Shown: positions 23,510 to 36,084, counted from the stretch's first letter. The stretch: DNA of 64,000 nt from Moringa oleifera (GCA_021397835.1 JAJFZO010000229.1:2852001-2916000); one strand, 5' to 3'. Notes: generated by a model from the sequence alone, not told the origin. Numbers and translations: made by a program.

Positions 23510-26500
23510 TATATTGGATGGTGATATTTGATATATATTATTACATTAATCATAGTTCAATTGTGAGTTAATTTTTGCCAGATGTAGTTATAAGGGTAGA
23601 ATCTTAAACATCAAGAATGCAATTGTATTTTTATTTAAAATTATAGAAGATATTTCCTTTTTCTTTTTGGTTTAAGCTCTCTATACTGCTGAAATTTAAC
23701 AATAGAAACAATTAATTGTGAGCTAAGAAGGACAAAGTGCCCTTCTAGATCTTCGAGATCTTTATACTCGTTTTGTGTGGACAACCAAGATTAAAATATT
23801 TTTCCGACTCAGATTGTGAGATTCCCACTAGCTGCCTCACAGAGATTTTTATATTTGTCACTTTTTGATGGCCTGCATGTGTTTATTGGTAAATCTATTG
23901 TCTTCTGTCATTTTCTTATGGCCAACGTCTAATTAACTCGAAAAGGATCCAAAGATTTTTCTAGGCAAGAGCAATGACATATCTAAATTTTCTACCCTCT
24001 CTGGGATTTAGTTTTCGAAATTCCAATTTTATCATCCTGGAATGGAATTTAATTTCTTTTCCGATACTAGTCTCCAATTAGTACGTGGTTATCTTTTTAC
24101 TAACTTGTGATCTTGATGTTGCTGATATTTTGATGTCAACAAATTACTGGTTACAGTGTAGTTTCAATTGGATTAGTCATAGACAAAATCTTTGATTAAT
24201 AATGAATAAATAATTTAAATAAACAGATGGAAAAAGTGAGAAGGGACGAAGGGCACCAAGAAATTAAGAGATAGAAGGATTGATTTTGTGTAATTTTTAC
24301 AATGAAAAAAATCAATGGAGAGGGATGCATTTCATTGTCAAATCTGAAAGGAATATCCGTATCTGCAAGAAGTTCACATTCCATTCTTTTCTCAGATTGC
24401 TTCCTCGTCGCTTCATCAACTACATATGGCAGCTACACATGGCACTAAAGAAAAGGTCCAAATGCACCCTAAAAGTAGAGGCAAATGATAACAAGTCATG
24501 AATATATAATAAGGGCGTAGAATTAGGGCAAATCTCTTTTTAGTTGTGAATGCATATATCCACAAAGGAAAAAGCTTAAGCAAAGCTTTTACACTATTTC
24601 TTGGCAGACAAGCACATATCACGAGCTGACAAAGCATCCACAATAGTAAGTTGCAATTATCAACTCACCACTAAGCTGAAACACATGTCATATGAGTATG
24701 GTTTTTCTTCTAATTTATTCAACTCCGTATCAGAAACTTCAATCAAATGCGAGGCTGTTTGAGTAAAGAAATCATATTACTCCCATAAGAAAATATCCTG
24801 AACCCTAAGTGTGCATCCATTGTCCCAAAGAAACTCCAAATCAGACAAAACGATAAAACTAAGCAGACTAAGCATATAATACAGAAGAAGCAGCCACCAT
24901 AATCTGTATTCCTCATCATCCACTTCAACAGGATATGTTCTTTATGAACCCATTACAATAGTAACTGCTAGAAAATCATAATATCTTTCCTTCCAATTTT
25001 ATATTTGTCTTTCCCTCGGAAATACAAAAACATAGGGAATTTAATATCATACCAAAATATCCTGAACTTTGCTAACATTCAACTATCTTGAATCATTTGA
25101 AGCAGTGGAGGAAACAGGAATAGGGTTCATCAATAAGTAAGATGCAGATAGTGATAACTCTAGATGTAAGTTCTGGTAGTAACATCTAGAATTGTACACA
25201 ATATCTTCGTATATAAAGATTCAAAACCAAAATCATTTGTGTGTGTATGTGTGTGAGTGTATGAGCATGCTTTGCATTTGGAAGTCTGTTCAGAGACTAT
25301 CAGAGACTAGCAGGCTTTAACAGATCTTAAAGTGGGTGTTTCAGGCCAGGCCAGCAACAACCATTGTTTTGATTATTCCTGCAGATCCATTATCAATGGC
25401 ACCACGGAACCTTCAACAACTAGCAGCAATTATAAGCACCACAAATAAATAAAAATCTTAAGTACCCCACAGTATCCAACTGGTTACAGCCTCACCATCC
25501 CCCAGAAACAAATAGAGAAATGCTGCACTAGGGGGACATTGGAACAGATAAGAATACCACAAAGATGGGGTTTTGTTTTTTCTCTTTTGTTTTATCAATT
25601 TTGGTACAAAGCAATAAACCATGAGATCTTGTTATCTGAATGCGTGGCTTGAAAAGCTGGCACCAAAACCAAAGGTGTGTGGCCAAGATATGTTCAACAT
25701 GTCAGACAAAAGGGGAGTGTGCCTCTATCTAATATAATCTTTTGGGATAGCATCTTATCATCATCACTAATGGATCATATAGGAAAGAATCTGATATAGA
25801 AGGAAATAACTTGTGTCAACTAAGGCTAAATGTGAATTAATAAGAATAAATTGTATAGATACAAATGCATGCTGTACGTTTCTAGAAAGAAAATCTTCAT
25901 TAGTATGCAATGATCATCAAATCATCATTAAATTCTCATGCCATGAGTTTGATTAGAAACAATTCTTAATGTTTCTCTAACATATCCTAGCTTAATACTT
26001 CACCATGATAATCCTTTTTCTTGGAACACGTTCAACATATAATGTAGAAGTACCTAATCCACATTGACTTCACAAATTGTTTGAGTCTCACAAATTTGGT
26101 ATCTCATTCTTTCAATTTCTATAACTTATATGCTTCATTACCAAATTTTATGACAATGGGGACAGAATTCTTCCATCATGATCTTTTGTAATAAAAAGTT
26201 ATAATAAAAAAAAAAACCAAGGAAAGAGAAATTATTAATCGAATCTTCCAACATTGCGCGCAATTCTTTTACAATAGAAATGGATTTAACTTCCATTATC
26301 ATATGTAATCAACCAACCACTTGGAGAACCCGTGTTTGTGGATTTTCAACAATTCATTTCTACATATGTTGTTACATTTGGAACAATGCAAAGAGAAATA
26401 ATATAGAAAGTAAACAAGTATCATAATTTGAACCACTTTAGGGTGCACAAATATAATCATGTAGAGGCCATGTTCCACCGTACTTAAGATGCCTTCTCGA

Positions 26501-29500
26501 CTGATTTTATATTTTCAATAACAAAAGGTGGAGTTTAACATGCATTATTTGCTTTCAACGAGGAATATATTTGATATTTCATCATCATGATACCAAAAAT
26601 GAAACGCACTTTCATTCGCTTTTTGTGGTCTAAATTAAACTTTCCATTACTATATCTTTTTTTTAGTATTGGAAGTGTTGTGTTGTATGGTTGGATGTCA
26701 TCGCATAACCCACTTGGTTGCTTTGGATGACTGTCATGTCAATGCTCCTAATGTCTTAGTTAAAAAAGATGGGGCAAATGATCCCGTGCATGAAAAGGAA
26801 GTATGCATCGTGAATCAAATTCTTCGTTACAATAATCGTTACTGTAATTATCTTTCTAATTGCTTCTGTTCATCCACTAAAGGATTAACAAATTTATGTC
26901 TGTTACTTATACGTTTTAATAGTTTAATTATTAATTGAGCCAGTCATGCAGCTTTCCATATCATAGGGAAAATAACTTACTTAGGGCAATGAAGCAATAG
27001 GAGTCTCGTATAAATAACGAGATGATTATGACCCTGTAATTATATAAGCATGCCAATGATCATGCTGTATGCCAGTTTTGACCATTGTAAGGTTGAAAAA
27101 TAGAATTGGAAAATGACTCGTGCTGCATACCCACATGCTACCGCCACTCTGAATTCTTTTTCAAAACTAAAATAAACAAAATTATCCCATTGTTACACAT
27201 GCGATTAAATTCAATTGTAACATTTTGAGAACCCAAAGAAGAGGGATGAATGCACAGAAAAGAAAGTTAAGTAATTACATGAAGCTGCCCCAAAGCTTAA
27301 ACACTTGTATGTTAATAGAAGAATGTGAAAGGGCTCTGTGGGTCTTGGGCACTAAAGCTTGCAGCATAATATAGCTTTACTATGTAGAGACACAGTGGGG
27401 TATATATGTTGAAACATGACTTAATTATTCTATTTTTGCTCTATAATTAGCTCCACTCTTAGTCCTCCCTTAGGTCGCAAAATGAAAGAGCTCAACCTTT
27501 AATTTTCCATAACCCTAGCTAGTTGGCATCATCAATATTCTAATACACTAAATGGCATAATTTAACAATTTTTCTATGGAAGTGATTTTTTTATTTAAAA
27601 AAAATTCTTAAAGGCAGGAAAAAACTAAGTTGCAGCATGCCCTCAAAGGCAAAAGAATTTAGGGTTTTTCATCTCCTCTTGTTTAAGTCATCAAGCTTTA
27701 ATTACTTTATAAACTTCACCTTTTTGACTTATTGTTCTTACTTTTGTTTTTGTTTCTTTACTGTTCATTAGTGGCAAGAGGAGAAAAGTTGTGAAACTTG
27801 TCTGTTTACCCACACAAAGCACATGACTATAAAACAACATATATGTCTTTGCAATTGGAGCTTTGTCATCACTGCAGTATGTTACATTACCTTTTATTCA
27901 CTAAAGTCATAATAGTACTTGATGATTCTAATGAAAGTCAATTAAACAATTTCAAAAAACAAAGAAAAAATTATAATTCACATACAAGATTATGAGTGGT
28001 AATTTAAATAGGAAATAATATTGAAAACACAAATTATTCACGCATTGAAAAAAAAATCATTTCATCTGTTATTTATAGTTCAGGTACATAGTAAATATTC
28101 TCTATTATTTGACAAAACACAATTGACAGGTTGAGAAATATAATTTGGTAGAATCCAATTAAGAGTATAAAAAGGATGGACTCCAAAAACAGAAAAAATA
28201 TATATATAGAATTACTGATTCTTTGACTGTATATAGCCATGAGTTATGAGACTTTGCACGATATTAGATTGGTTAATGATAATAACATTGTTTTTTACCT
28301 AAATTATTATCTGCTGAAAAGAAATCTTTATGACATAGCGTCTCATAATTGAAGATGCATTTGCTGATATGCAAGGAGTCAAAATCTTATGTATTGATTG
28401 ATGAAATAATTCTTGAACAGTGAGAGATTAACAATCAAACGAAACATCATAAGTTCTTTGAATTGATTTTAACAAATTATATCTAACTTTGTTGTCGAAG
28501 TGCAATCAACATTCTAATATTTACTTGCCCTTTATTTTTACAGTGCTTTAATTGAGCCATTGATATCTTAAAATGGGTTTTATTTAACTAATCTTTCTTA
28601 ACCATGTGATTCACAAGAATATGATTGGTATTTTTTTATAAGTAGCCCATTAATTCTTCATTAAGTTCTACTTCCCATATGAATAATAATAATTAACCTT
28701 TGGTATCAAAAGTAAATACCTTTGGTTGTATGATAATCCCTAATTAACATGTCTTATGCCCCATAACAATCACAAATTCATATATTATAGGTATTTAATT
28801 TTTTATTCATGCAAAGGTGGAAAGGGATGTCTCACCATGACATGATATGAGCAACTTTAGGAAGATAAGGGGGCCAGCAGCCAACAACGGAATGTGAAAG
28901 AACATAAAGAGAAAATTGTGAATGTCTTTATAATATATAATATGACAAATTAGAATGTCACATATCTGCCCACCGCCCAAACTCAAATGTGTATGTCACC
29001 GCCTCCCTTCTTGGAAGGTCGTACATCAATTATCACTACATCTTCTTAAGATTCCATCTACAACTTCATTTTTTTATTATTATTATTTTTTGTTTTGTTA
29101 TTGCTCTAGTATTACTCAATTATATGACCATGCTAGATAATTCCGTATGTCCACAATAATAGCACACATTAGCCTAATTATCTAATCCATTTCGTATATC
29201 ATATACGTGAGCAAAGCGGAGCCGTTATCCCCGTGAAGCCATAGACACTATGCAAGTGCTGTATATCATATGTATACATATATATACTCATATATTTAAT
29301 ATATGTTGAAATATAAATATAGGCTAAATTATACCTCAGTTTAAAAGTTCACCAATAATATAACTTTTTTTTAACCATTACACTTTTAACATAACTACAT
29401 TAACTTGAGATGGTAAATAATAAGTTCTAAATACATTCTATTTCTTTTATTGTTATTAAATTGATCATGGGAAGTATCCAAATTGACCATCGAACTCTCT

Positions 29501-30870
29501 TATTTTACTTGCAGTTTCTCATTTAACTCAAAAGATCAATTTTACCACGTGTTTGTTTCTACTACAAGGACCTAATTAGTTTTTGGAAGTATCAATATTT
29601 GTGTTTGTGAAATGTAAAACCTGAAAATTCTCAGCCATAAGAGGAAAAATGAACCGGTAAATCGTATGATAGTTGACCTAGCAAAGTCATGCAGTCTGTG
29701 GGCATCAAAATCTTACCTAACCATTATATATGTTAATTTCAGAATTATAATATGCAGCCAACTTGATAATGTTTACTTAATAATATCAAAGTAGGGAAAG
29801 TCTTTCAACTTCCAAATCAATTTGGGTATGTGGAAAATATTTGCTATTTATGAAACCTCTACAGAGTTGTCAAAACATTGCTATCATGAAAACCCTTCTC
29901 CATATAGAGCACCCATGGTTTTTTGATAAAGGAAGCATTATAAATTGTATGAAAATTTCGGTTCATGAACTTGAAGCCGCAAATAATTAAAGGTGGAAGC
30001 AGGTATACTATGCTTGCCAACAATACTAGGCCTACCCATTTAATTTAATGCCCATTTGGATGACAATTTGGGATATTCATGAAAAGCTTAAATTTGATGG
30101 AATGCATATTATCACCAAATTGTCAAAATTTGAGTGCATACTGATGAAGCCAATGAAATAATTCCTTTCAAACTTCACCCCATAACCTTAGAATGAAGAA
30201 GAATATAATTGACTGTATTTGAAAAAGACTGAGTACATGCTCACCACTACCAAAAGATATTCCAAATTCAACCTGCTTTCTGAACTGTTTTAGCTTTACC
30301 TGTTATGTCTTTGACCCACTGCCCAAATATGGACATCATTCAGAGTTAGAATAAATGACTGTGGAATAGAAAAATGTTATATAGTCATCAACATATTTGT
30401 ATAAAATAGTGATTAATAGTTACTTTCTTAGTCTTTGTGATGGTATATAGGCTTTAGGGTTGTATCTGTTTTTAACTTATTGAGACATTAATTAAGACGC
30501 CTATGATAACTTTCATGTCAACTCACTCTGTAAGAAACCGACAGACATCCCTGTAAAAGTGGGTCCAAATGGGTAAGACTCCATGACTGACACTCACTAG
30601 ATCCTGTGAGTCTTTTAGGGTTTGCATTTGTTACCTCCATTAATGAATGCTTACATTTTCTTTTCTGCCAAACGGTATAAATATACATATAAGTCGATGA
30701 TGTGAAAATGACAGATGAGATAGTGTTAGGCAAGTGGGCACTCACCAGCACATAAAATAAAGATGAAAATAAGAAGTTGACTTCATGCACTATAATATAA
30801 GAGTATTATTTACTTTGCATTCTTCTTTTCTTGAATATTCAAGAAATTCAAAAATTAAAAGAGATTCCTG
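23510..30870. other. Intergenic AT-rich DNA between BRF1 and the PSY-like gene
   Basis: About 7.4 kb without a gene I can support. Open frames are short, single and of low complexity. A GTGTGTGTATGTGTGTGAG-type tract lies near 25240. Two short minus-strand stretches near 25360-25430 and 25620-25700 read as possible protein tails but lack convincing upstream exons. The 29.3-29.5 kb part resembles decayed transposon DNA without definable ends. Confidence 0.5.
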
Positions 30871-30874
30871 TGTT

Positions 30875-30884
30875 CTATATATAG
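30875..30884 (+). promoter_or_regulatory. TATA box of the PSY-like gene
   Basis: CTATATATAG lies about 100 bp before the start codon at 30981. It is followed by a pyrimidine-rich leader (TCTCTTCCTGCTTTCTCTTA), typical of a plant core promoter. Confidence 0.65.
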
Positions 30885-30980
30885 TACATCTCTTCCTGCT
30901 TTCTCTTACCATCATCACCAATCTCAACTCTCTTATCAGTCACCAAACCGTTACTCCTACTGCCTGCTTGCTTCATCAAG

Positions 30981-31482
30981 ATGAAGGACAAGGTTGTTAT
31001 GAGGCTTATAGTTCTCTTTCTGGGTTTCTCCTATGTGCTTTCCTGTGCTGCAGTTCCTGCAACAAGTAAGAGTTTGATCGTATGGGTTTCATGTTAAGAT
31101 TACGGGTTTATTTTGGCCTGTAAAGTTCATGGAGTGATGTGTTATATTTTCTGTTTGATTCCCAGGAATCCTGAAGTCAACTATGGAAATCCCTCTTGAA
31201 ACCCAAGATTTTCTTGCTCAGGTCACCTTCCCCGCCCTCTCTCTCTCTCTCTCTCTCACTCTCTCTCTCTCTGTCTCTCTCTCTCAATCTCTCATCTTTC
31301 TCAGTGGAATCTAAAATTTTACTTTCATGATTAATTTGCAGGATGCAATGGATTTGGGTGGTGAGGAGCTGGTTGGATCAGAAGAAGCATACATAGAGGG
31401 AAGAATGGATATGGAGAGCACAGACTATCCAGGGACCGGAGCAAACAATCACCATGACCCAAAAACCCCTGGACGAGCTTAA
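30981..31482 (+). CDS. PSY-like sulfated peptide precursor, 93 aa, three exons
   Basis: Exons 30981-31065, 31166-31221 and 31342-31482 join in frame across GT-AG introns; the last ends at a TAA. Seen: an N-terminal hydrophobic signal peptide (MRLIVLFLGFSYVLSCAA, residues 7-24), an acidic variable middle, then near the C-terminus the block DYPGTGANNHHDPKTPGRA (75-93) preceded by acidic residues (MDMEST). Known: PSY peptides (plant peptide containing sulfated tyrosine) are cut from small secreted precursors, carry a sulfated Tyr in a conserved Asp-Tyr pair, and share a DYxxxxAN..H.P pattern. They promote cell expansion and act through leucine-rich-repeat receptor kinases. The Asp-Tyr (75-76), Ala-Asn (81-82), His (84/85) and Pro (87) fit. 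Inference: secreted, sulfated by the Golgi tyrosylprotein sulfotransferase, and trimmed. The exact family member is not assignable here. Confidence 0.85.
31237..31295 (+). repeat. CT-dinucleotide microsatellite in intron 2 of the PSY-like gene
   Basis: A nearly pure (CT)n tract with one CACT and one CTGT interruption starts about 15 bp after the intron 2 donor. It is likely length-polymorphic. Confidence 0.9.
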
Positions 31483-32880
31483 TTTAATTGTTAAGGACTC
31501 AATTATAGATGATTATTATTATTATCATAATGTATGGATGGAGGCAAGACTTGAAGATAGTGTTTGGATCTTGGATTTGGGTTGTTTCAATCTTCTGCTA
31601 GATTTGTCCTCTCTATGGTTCCATCCTTATTCCTCTTAAGAATAATATTAATTTGTCTACAGCGAGTGTATAAACCTAACCTGACTAAGAATAGTGTTGG
31701 GCTTCCCTATTAAACCAAGTAATGTTATATCCTTGGCCTCACTTTGTTGCACTTTGTAATTAATTTGCTTTAATGCATGATGTGATTATGTTGTTGCTAA
31801 TTTGAATTTCTTTCTTTCGTTTTCATAAAAATTACGGATTTGAATTTCGTAAAAGAGTTAAAAATCCGGGCAATTTAGGAAATGACTTAGGCGCTACTTT
31901 AATGTATAACCCAAGACAATAGGTCAAATTTCATATGTTGTGACAGTCCCGTCAAAATTAATAGTAGGTCATGAGTTTCAACAACGTTGTGAAATTATTG
32001 AGAATCTTATATATATATATATATTTATTTATTTATTTATTTATTTATTTATTTTATTACTACTTGATTCAGTTGGGTTTAATTTTTCTTTAATTATATC
32101 AACATCAAAGTAACAACTATGCAAATATTAATTAACGAATATATAAAGTTGAACGATAATTAATTTAAAGAGTTTAAGTTAATGAAAAGGAAGTCAACTT
32201 TCTACTATATGTAATTGGGGTTCCCAATGAACCCATTTCAAGGTGTTAATCAGAAACATGGATCAAATAAGAGTACAACACATGACCAACTGGTCTGTTC
32301 AGGCTTTGGTAATTGGACAGTGACTGGAGCTGTGGATTCAATCCCAACTGTTCTTTTCTGGCCCATGGTTGAGGGTTGCACTCAAAACTGGACAAAGCTA
32401 AGCAAGGTGCAGTAAAAATCATTAATCTGGCCGTGCCAATGCCTAGAAGCAAGAGATGTTATGGTATCATTTAGGCCCTCATGCCATGCCATGATTAAGT
32501 TACTTGTACTCAAAATTTATATCACGATATATTTTATATTTTCACATCGATTATTGATTCATTAATAAAATATAGTATAAATTTTAATATAATTTTATTT
32601 TTATAAAATATATTTTAAATAAATTATTTTTTTAATTAAACAAAATCATATATTTATCATCAAAGCCAATAGTATATGTAGGAAATTATGGACTCTAATC
32701 AAGCATGCTTCATGTATGCTTTACCAAACTTTTCTCTCAATATTGAAACTCTCAAAATAAACACAGGTTTCAAAGCCATCGTAATTATTTTTATCAACAT
32801 GTAAATCATATATTGATAAAAATCTTAAAAGAATCACATCACAACAATTAGTTATTAAAATGGAAAAGTCTAAAGCTTAG
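31483..32880. other. 3' flank of the PSY-like gene and AT-rich spacer
   Basis: The 3' UTR continues from 31483; possible AATAAT polyadenylation motifs lie near 31640. A (TA)n/(TTTA)n simple repeat lies at about 31990-32055. A short plus-strand open frame at 32215-32415 shows no recognisable family. Confidence 0.5.
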
Positions 32881-33458
32881 GTTTATCATTGCAAAATATG
32901 AAACTTGATCCAACTTCAGAAATATGGGTTTCTTGTGTGAGAGTTATAAGGTTTGGGGTTTTCTTACTTCATTAAGTAGCTTTTAAGGTATTTTTTTTTC
33001 TTCTTTGAAAGTTCTTATTAATTGGTACAAGAGCATCTATCATGTCTCTTGATTGCAATTATGAAGCATAAATGGTATTGTTGGTATTGTAGTGTAGTGC
33101 ACAATCAAACCACGCAGTCTCTAGGCTATGGAGCATCGTGAAATGTTAGGGTCTTGGTTGTAAAGTATGGATTATAGAGCATTGTGGAATCTTAAGGTAT
33201 AAAACTTGATCCCATATTGGAAGTATGAGATTCTTGTATAGGAGTTATAAGACTTTTGAGCTTTTTTATTTTCAATAGCAAGCTCTTAAGATGTGATTCA
33301 CCTACATTATTATCAATTGAATGCTAATGTCCTACTTCAATGTATAAGACTTGATTTTACATCAAAATTATGAGCTCTTTGTATAAGGATTATAAGATTT
33401 CTATACTCTTACATCAATAACTAGTTTTTGGGATGTAATTCTGATTCTTAACAATTGG

Positions 33459-33482
33459 TGGTATTAGAGCCAGGTTTCGATC
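33459..33482 (+). promoter_or_regulatory. tRNA-iMet-type primer-binding site (plus arm)
   Basis: TGGTATTAGAGCCAGGTTTC and the next four bases (GATC) are complementary to the 3' end of plant initiator tRNA-Met with one difference (T for C at the seventh base). The site follows an LTR end CTTAACA by three bases (ATT) and two more G-rich bases. An inverted copy with similar sequence lies at 33553-33575. Confidence 0.7.
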
Positions 33483-33578
33483 TTGGGACTTATGGGTTAT
33501 AAGTCCAACATGCTTTTCAACCAACATGCTTTTCATAATCCATAAGTCTCAAGACCGAAACCTGGTTCTAATACTAAT

Positions 33579-33716
33579 TGTTAAGAACATTGGGAGAACT
33601 ACATCTCGAAAGCTAACTGTTGAAATAAGAGAACCCAAAAGCCTTATAACCCCACACAAAAAATTCATAATTTCGATGTGGAACTACTTTCATACTTTGG
33701 AAGTAGGAACTTAACA
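33579..33716 (-). repeat. Best-preserved 138-bp LTR unit of the TRIM-like cluster
   Basis: The segment begins TGTTAAG and ends CTTAACA, a perfect 7-bp inverted repeat with the canonical TG...CA LTR borders. Its minus-strand 3' border abuts the inverted primer-binding site at 33553-33575, as expected for a 5' LTR. Confidence 0.65.
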
Positions 33717-34810
33717 TTCAATTATCAAGAACCTTGGAAGAACAATACCTTAAAAACTAGTTATTAAAGCAGAAGATCATCATAGCCTTTATACAAAAAA
33801 TGCATACTTTCCTTGTGGGATCGAGTTTTATACCTTACAACTAGGTCCCATACTAATGTAGCAAAGATGTTTTAGGCTTATAACCCATAGGTCCTAAGAT
33901 CCAAACCATTTTTTTTAATAACAATTGTTAGAATATTGTAAGAAGTACAACATGGAAGTTAGCTATCAAAGTGGGAGGACTCAATGACCTTATAAATCCA
34001 ATATAAAAATTCTATAATCTCATTGTATGATCTAGTTTCTTGCCTCATAAGTAAGACCTTAACATTCAATTGATAGGAACCTTCTGAGAATCACACCCTA
34101 AAAATTAGTTATTGAATTAAATACAAGAACCTTATAGCCTCCACACAAGACACTCATACGTTTCGATATAGAATCAAGTCTCATACCTTGCAACCAAATC
34201 TCATACCAACACAATCAAAGTGTGATGAACTCATAATTAACAAGTCCTAGGATTAAAATCTAATTCTAGTACTAAGTATTCATAATCTTGGAAGAACTAT
34301 ACCTTAAAAGTTAGCTATTGAAGAAGAAGAATCTAAAAGTCTTACAAGCACCACACAAAAATCTCACAACTATAATGTAGGATCTAGTCTGATACCTCAC
34401 AAGCAAGTTCTTAAATATTAATTGATAAAAATCTTGGGAGATTCACACCATAAAAACAAATTGTTGAGGTGAAAAAGTCCAAATCCTTGTAACCTCTCAC
34501 AAAGAGCCTATAGTTTTGTTATGAGATCAAGTGCATACCTTACAACTAAGATTTTGATATTTTACACCTTTTGTAGCTCTATCATCCGTGCAAGCTAGTT
34601 GTGCACTAATCCTTTGATTAGTCTCGAGGGTCACATGATTACAACCCAAAGGCATGATGAACTAACTTTTAATTAGAAAGGTGTATTAAAACCAATTATG
34701 AAATTTATTTGAAATTGTGATATTGGTGGAAGACACAAGATGCAACCATAACCTCTTGTAGGACTATTATAGCCTTTGTGTATTCTCACACAAGTATTAC
34801 AAGACATATC

Positions 34811-35030
34811 CATGGTTTTTTGTGGATGGTTTACCTATTTCAAATGGTAAAACAATTGTATTAGGTATGGTGAATAGGTTATCAAACTATGCTCATTTTG
34901 TTCCTCTTTCTCACTTTTATTACGAAGGTAGAAGTTACACAATTACTTTTAATATCTTTAGTTCATGAGATGCCAAAGTCCATTTTTTTACAATAGAGGT
35001 CTTACCTTTACAAGGGTAGTTTAAAATAAA
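34811..35030 (+). mobile_element. Ty3/gypsy integrase core remnant
   Basis: The plus-strand frame reads FVDGLPISNGKT then MVNRLSNYAHFVPLSHFY, matching the integrase catalytic-core segment 'DFIEGLPxSxG...VVDRLSKYAHFIPL' of plant Ty3/gypsy elements. The first catalytic Asp survives (FVDGLP region) and the second-strand Asp reads Asn (MVNRLS). An in-frame TGA follows soon after. There are no matching gag, protease, reverse transcriptase or LTRs nearby, so it is an isolated fragment, cut on its right by the CACTA insertion. Confidence 0.65.
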
Positions 35031-35147
35031 CTATTTTACTTAACGATATGTCTTTTAAACTTAGTTCTAGTTATAATCTAAAAATTGAAGATCAAACTAA
35101 GGTGATTAATATTGCAAGAAAAATGACTTCACTATAAAAAAAATCTA

Positions 35148-35689
35148 GGGTAAATATCATTTAAAACCTTGAGTTTAACGCTCTCTCTCCAATCAAACAT
35201 TGACTTTCAAAATGTATCCAAACAGACCCTAATTTATTGATTTTGTCCAAATTAAACCTGACTCAAAATAATTATAAAAAATTAATAAGCTTTTCCTTGT
35301 CAAAAATGACTAAAAACTTATCAAATAGATTTGACACTTTATTTTAATGTTATTCCTCAAATTTGAAATTTTTTTTAACTAATTCACTATTTTTTATGAA
35401 TTTTTTAAATTTTTGATGGTATATTTTTTAAGAAAAATATTTTTAGTACTTAAAAATTTTTGAATTTTTTTATAATGATAGCTTAAATATTTTATTACAT
35501 CCATAAAAAATTATAAGTCAAAATTCGTTGTAAAATCTCTCTAATTTGAATATTTTTAATATTTAAATTTTTCAACGAGGTTCAATTTTAACAAAATTAA
35601 AATACTAAGGCTTGTTTGGATACTTTTTAAAAGTAAAAGTTTGATTGGAGAGAGAGGGTAAAATTTAATGTTTTAAATAAAATTTACCC
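35148..35689. mobile_element. MULE-type MITE, 542 bp, nested in the CACTA element
   Basis: About 80-bp imperfect terminal inverted repeats: the left starts GGGTAAATATCATTTAAAAC and the right, complemented, starts GGGTAAATTTTATTTAAAAC. Both continue through a shared CTCTCTCTCCAATCAAAC and GTATCCAAACA. A perfect 9-bp target duplication AAAAATCTA flanks it (35139-35147 and 35690-35698), the length made by Mutator-like transposases. It inserted 18 bp inside the CACTA left end; removing it restores a continuous CACTA subterminal region. No coding capacity. Confidence 0.88.
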
Positions 35690-36084
35690 AAAAATCTAAA
35701 AATAGTAACAAAATATAGTGACTAATATAATCAATCGCTAGATAGTAATAGAACAGTGATAGATTTGTTACAAAATAAAAATTTTAACATAGTAATGAAA
35801 TAATGACAAATTAGTGACATAGATTAACGACAGACATTATCTTTGTCACTAAATTTATTTTTAATTAATTTATATCAATTTTTCATCAACTTAGAAACTG
35901 ATTAGTAATTGAATTTTTATCGATCGCTAATCAAAGAATTAATGATCACCAAACTTCGATTGCTTTGCAGGCAAGGCAGCCTAGTGACCACCCCATGAGC
36001 AATCACTAAGGCTACAAGCTTACTGCCTTTGGAGGTAGCCATGGTCGCCAACTTAATTATTACCTTCAAAAGTAGCAATGCTGG

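Larger units (their letters stand above)
32881..34560. mobile_element. Inverted tandem cluster of miniature LTR retroelements (TRIM-like)
   Basis: Plus-oriented units (about 32881-33520) and minus-oriented units (about 33525-34560) are diverged copies of one module. A module is a ~140-bp LTR-like segment, then a primer-binding-site-like stretch, then a short spacer. Shared blocks include 'aaaacttgat', 'gagttataag' and 'gatgtaattc' on the plus arm and their complements on the minus arm. Some junctions are LTR-to-LTR without the primer site. The two arms meet at a short AACATGCTTTTC repeat near 33507-33533, so the centre can form a long hairpin. No protein frame is present. Known: TRIMs are non-autonomous LTR elements with very short LTRs, often in tandem. 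The TRIM label is an inference. Confidence 0.62.

Noticed and set aside
25360..25700. Minus-strand stretches reading like protein tails (AIDNGSAGIIKTMVVAGLA and GFGASFSSHAFR)
   Set aside because: No upstream exons, start or family match found on that strand between 25.7 and 30 kb; likely chance.
29190..29260. GC-richer patch considered as a tRNA gene
   Set aside because: No cloverleaf, no T-arm GGTTCGAAT-type box and no A-box pattern.
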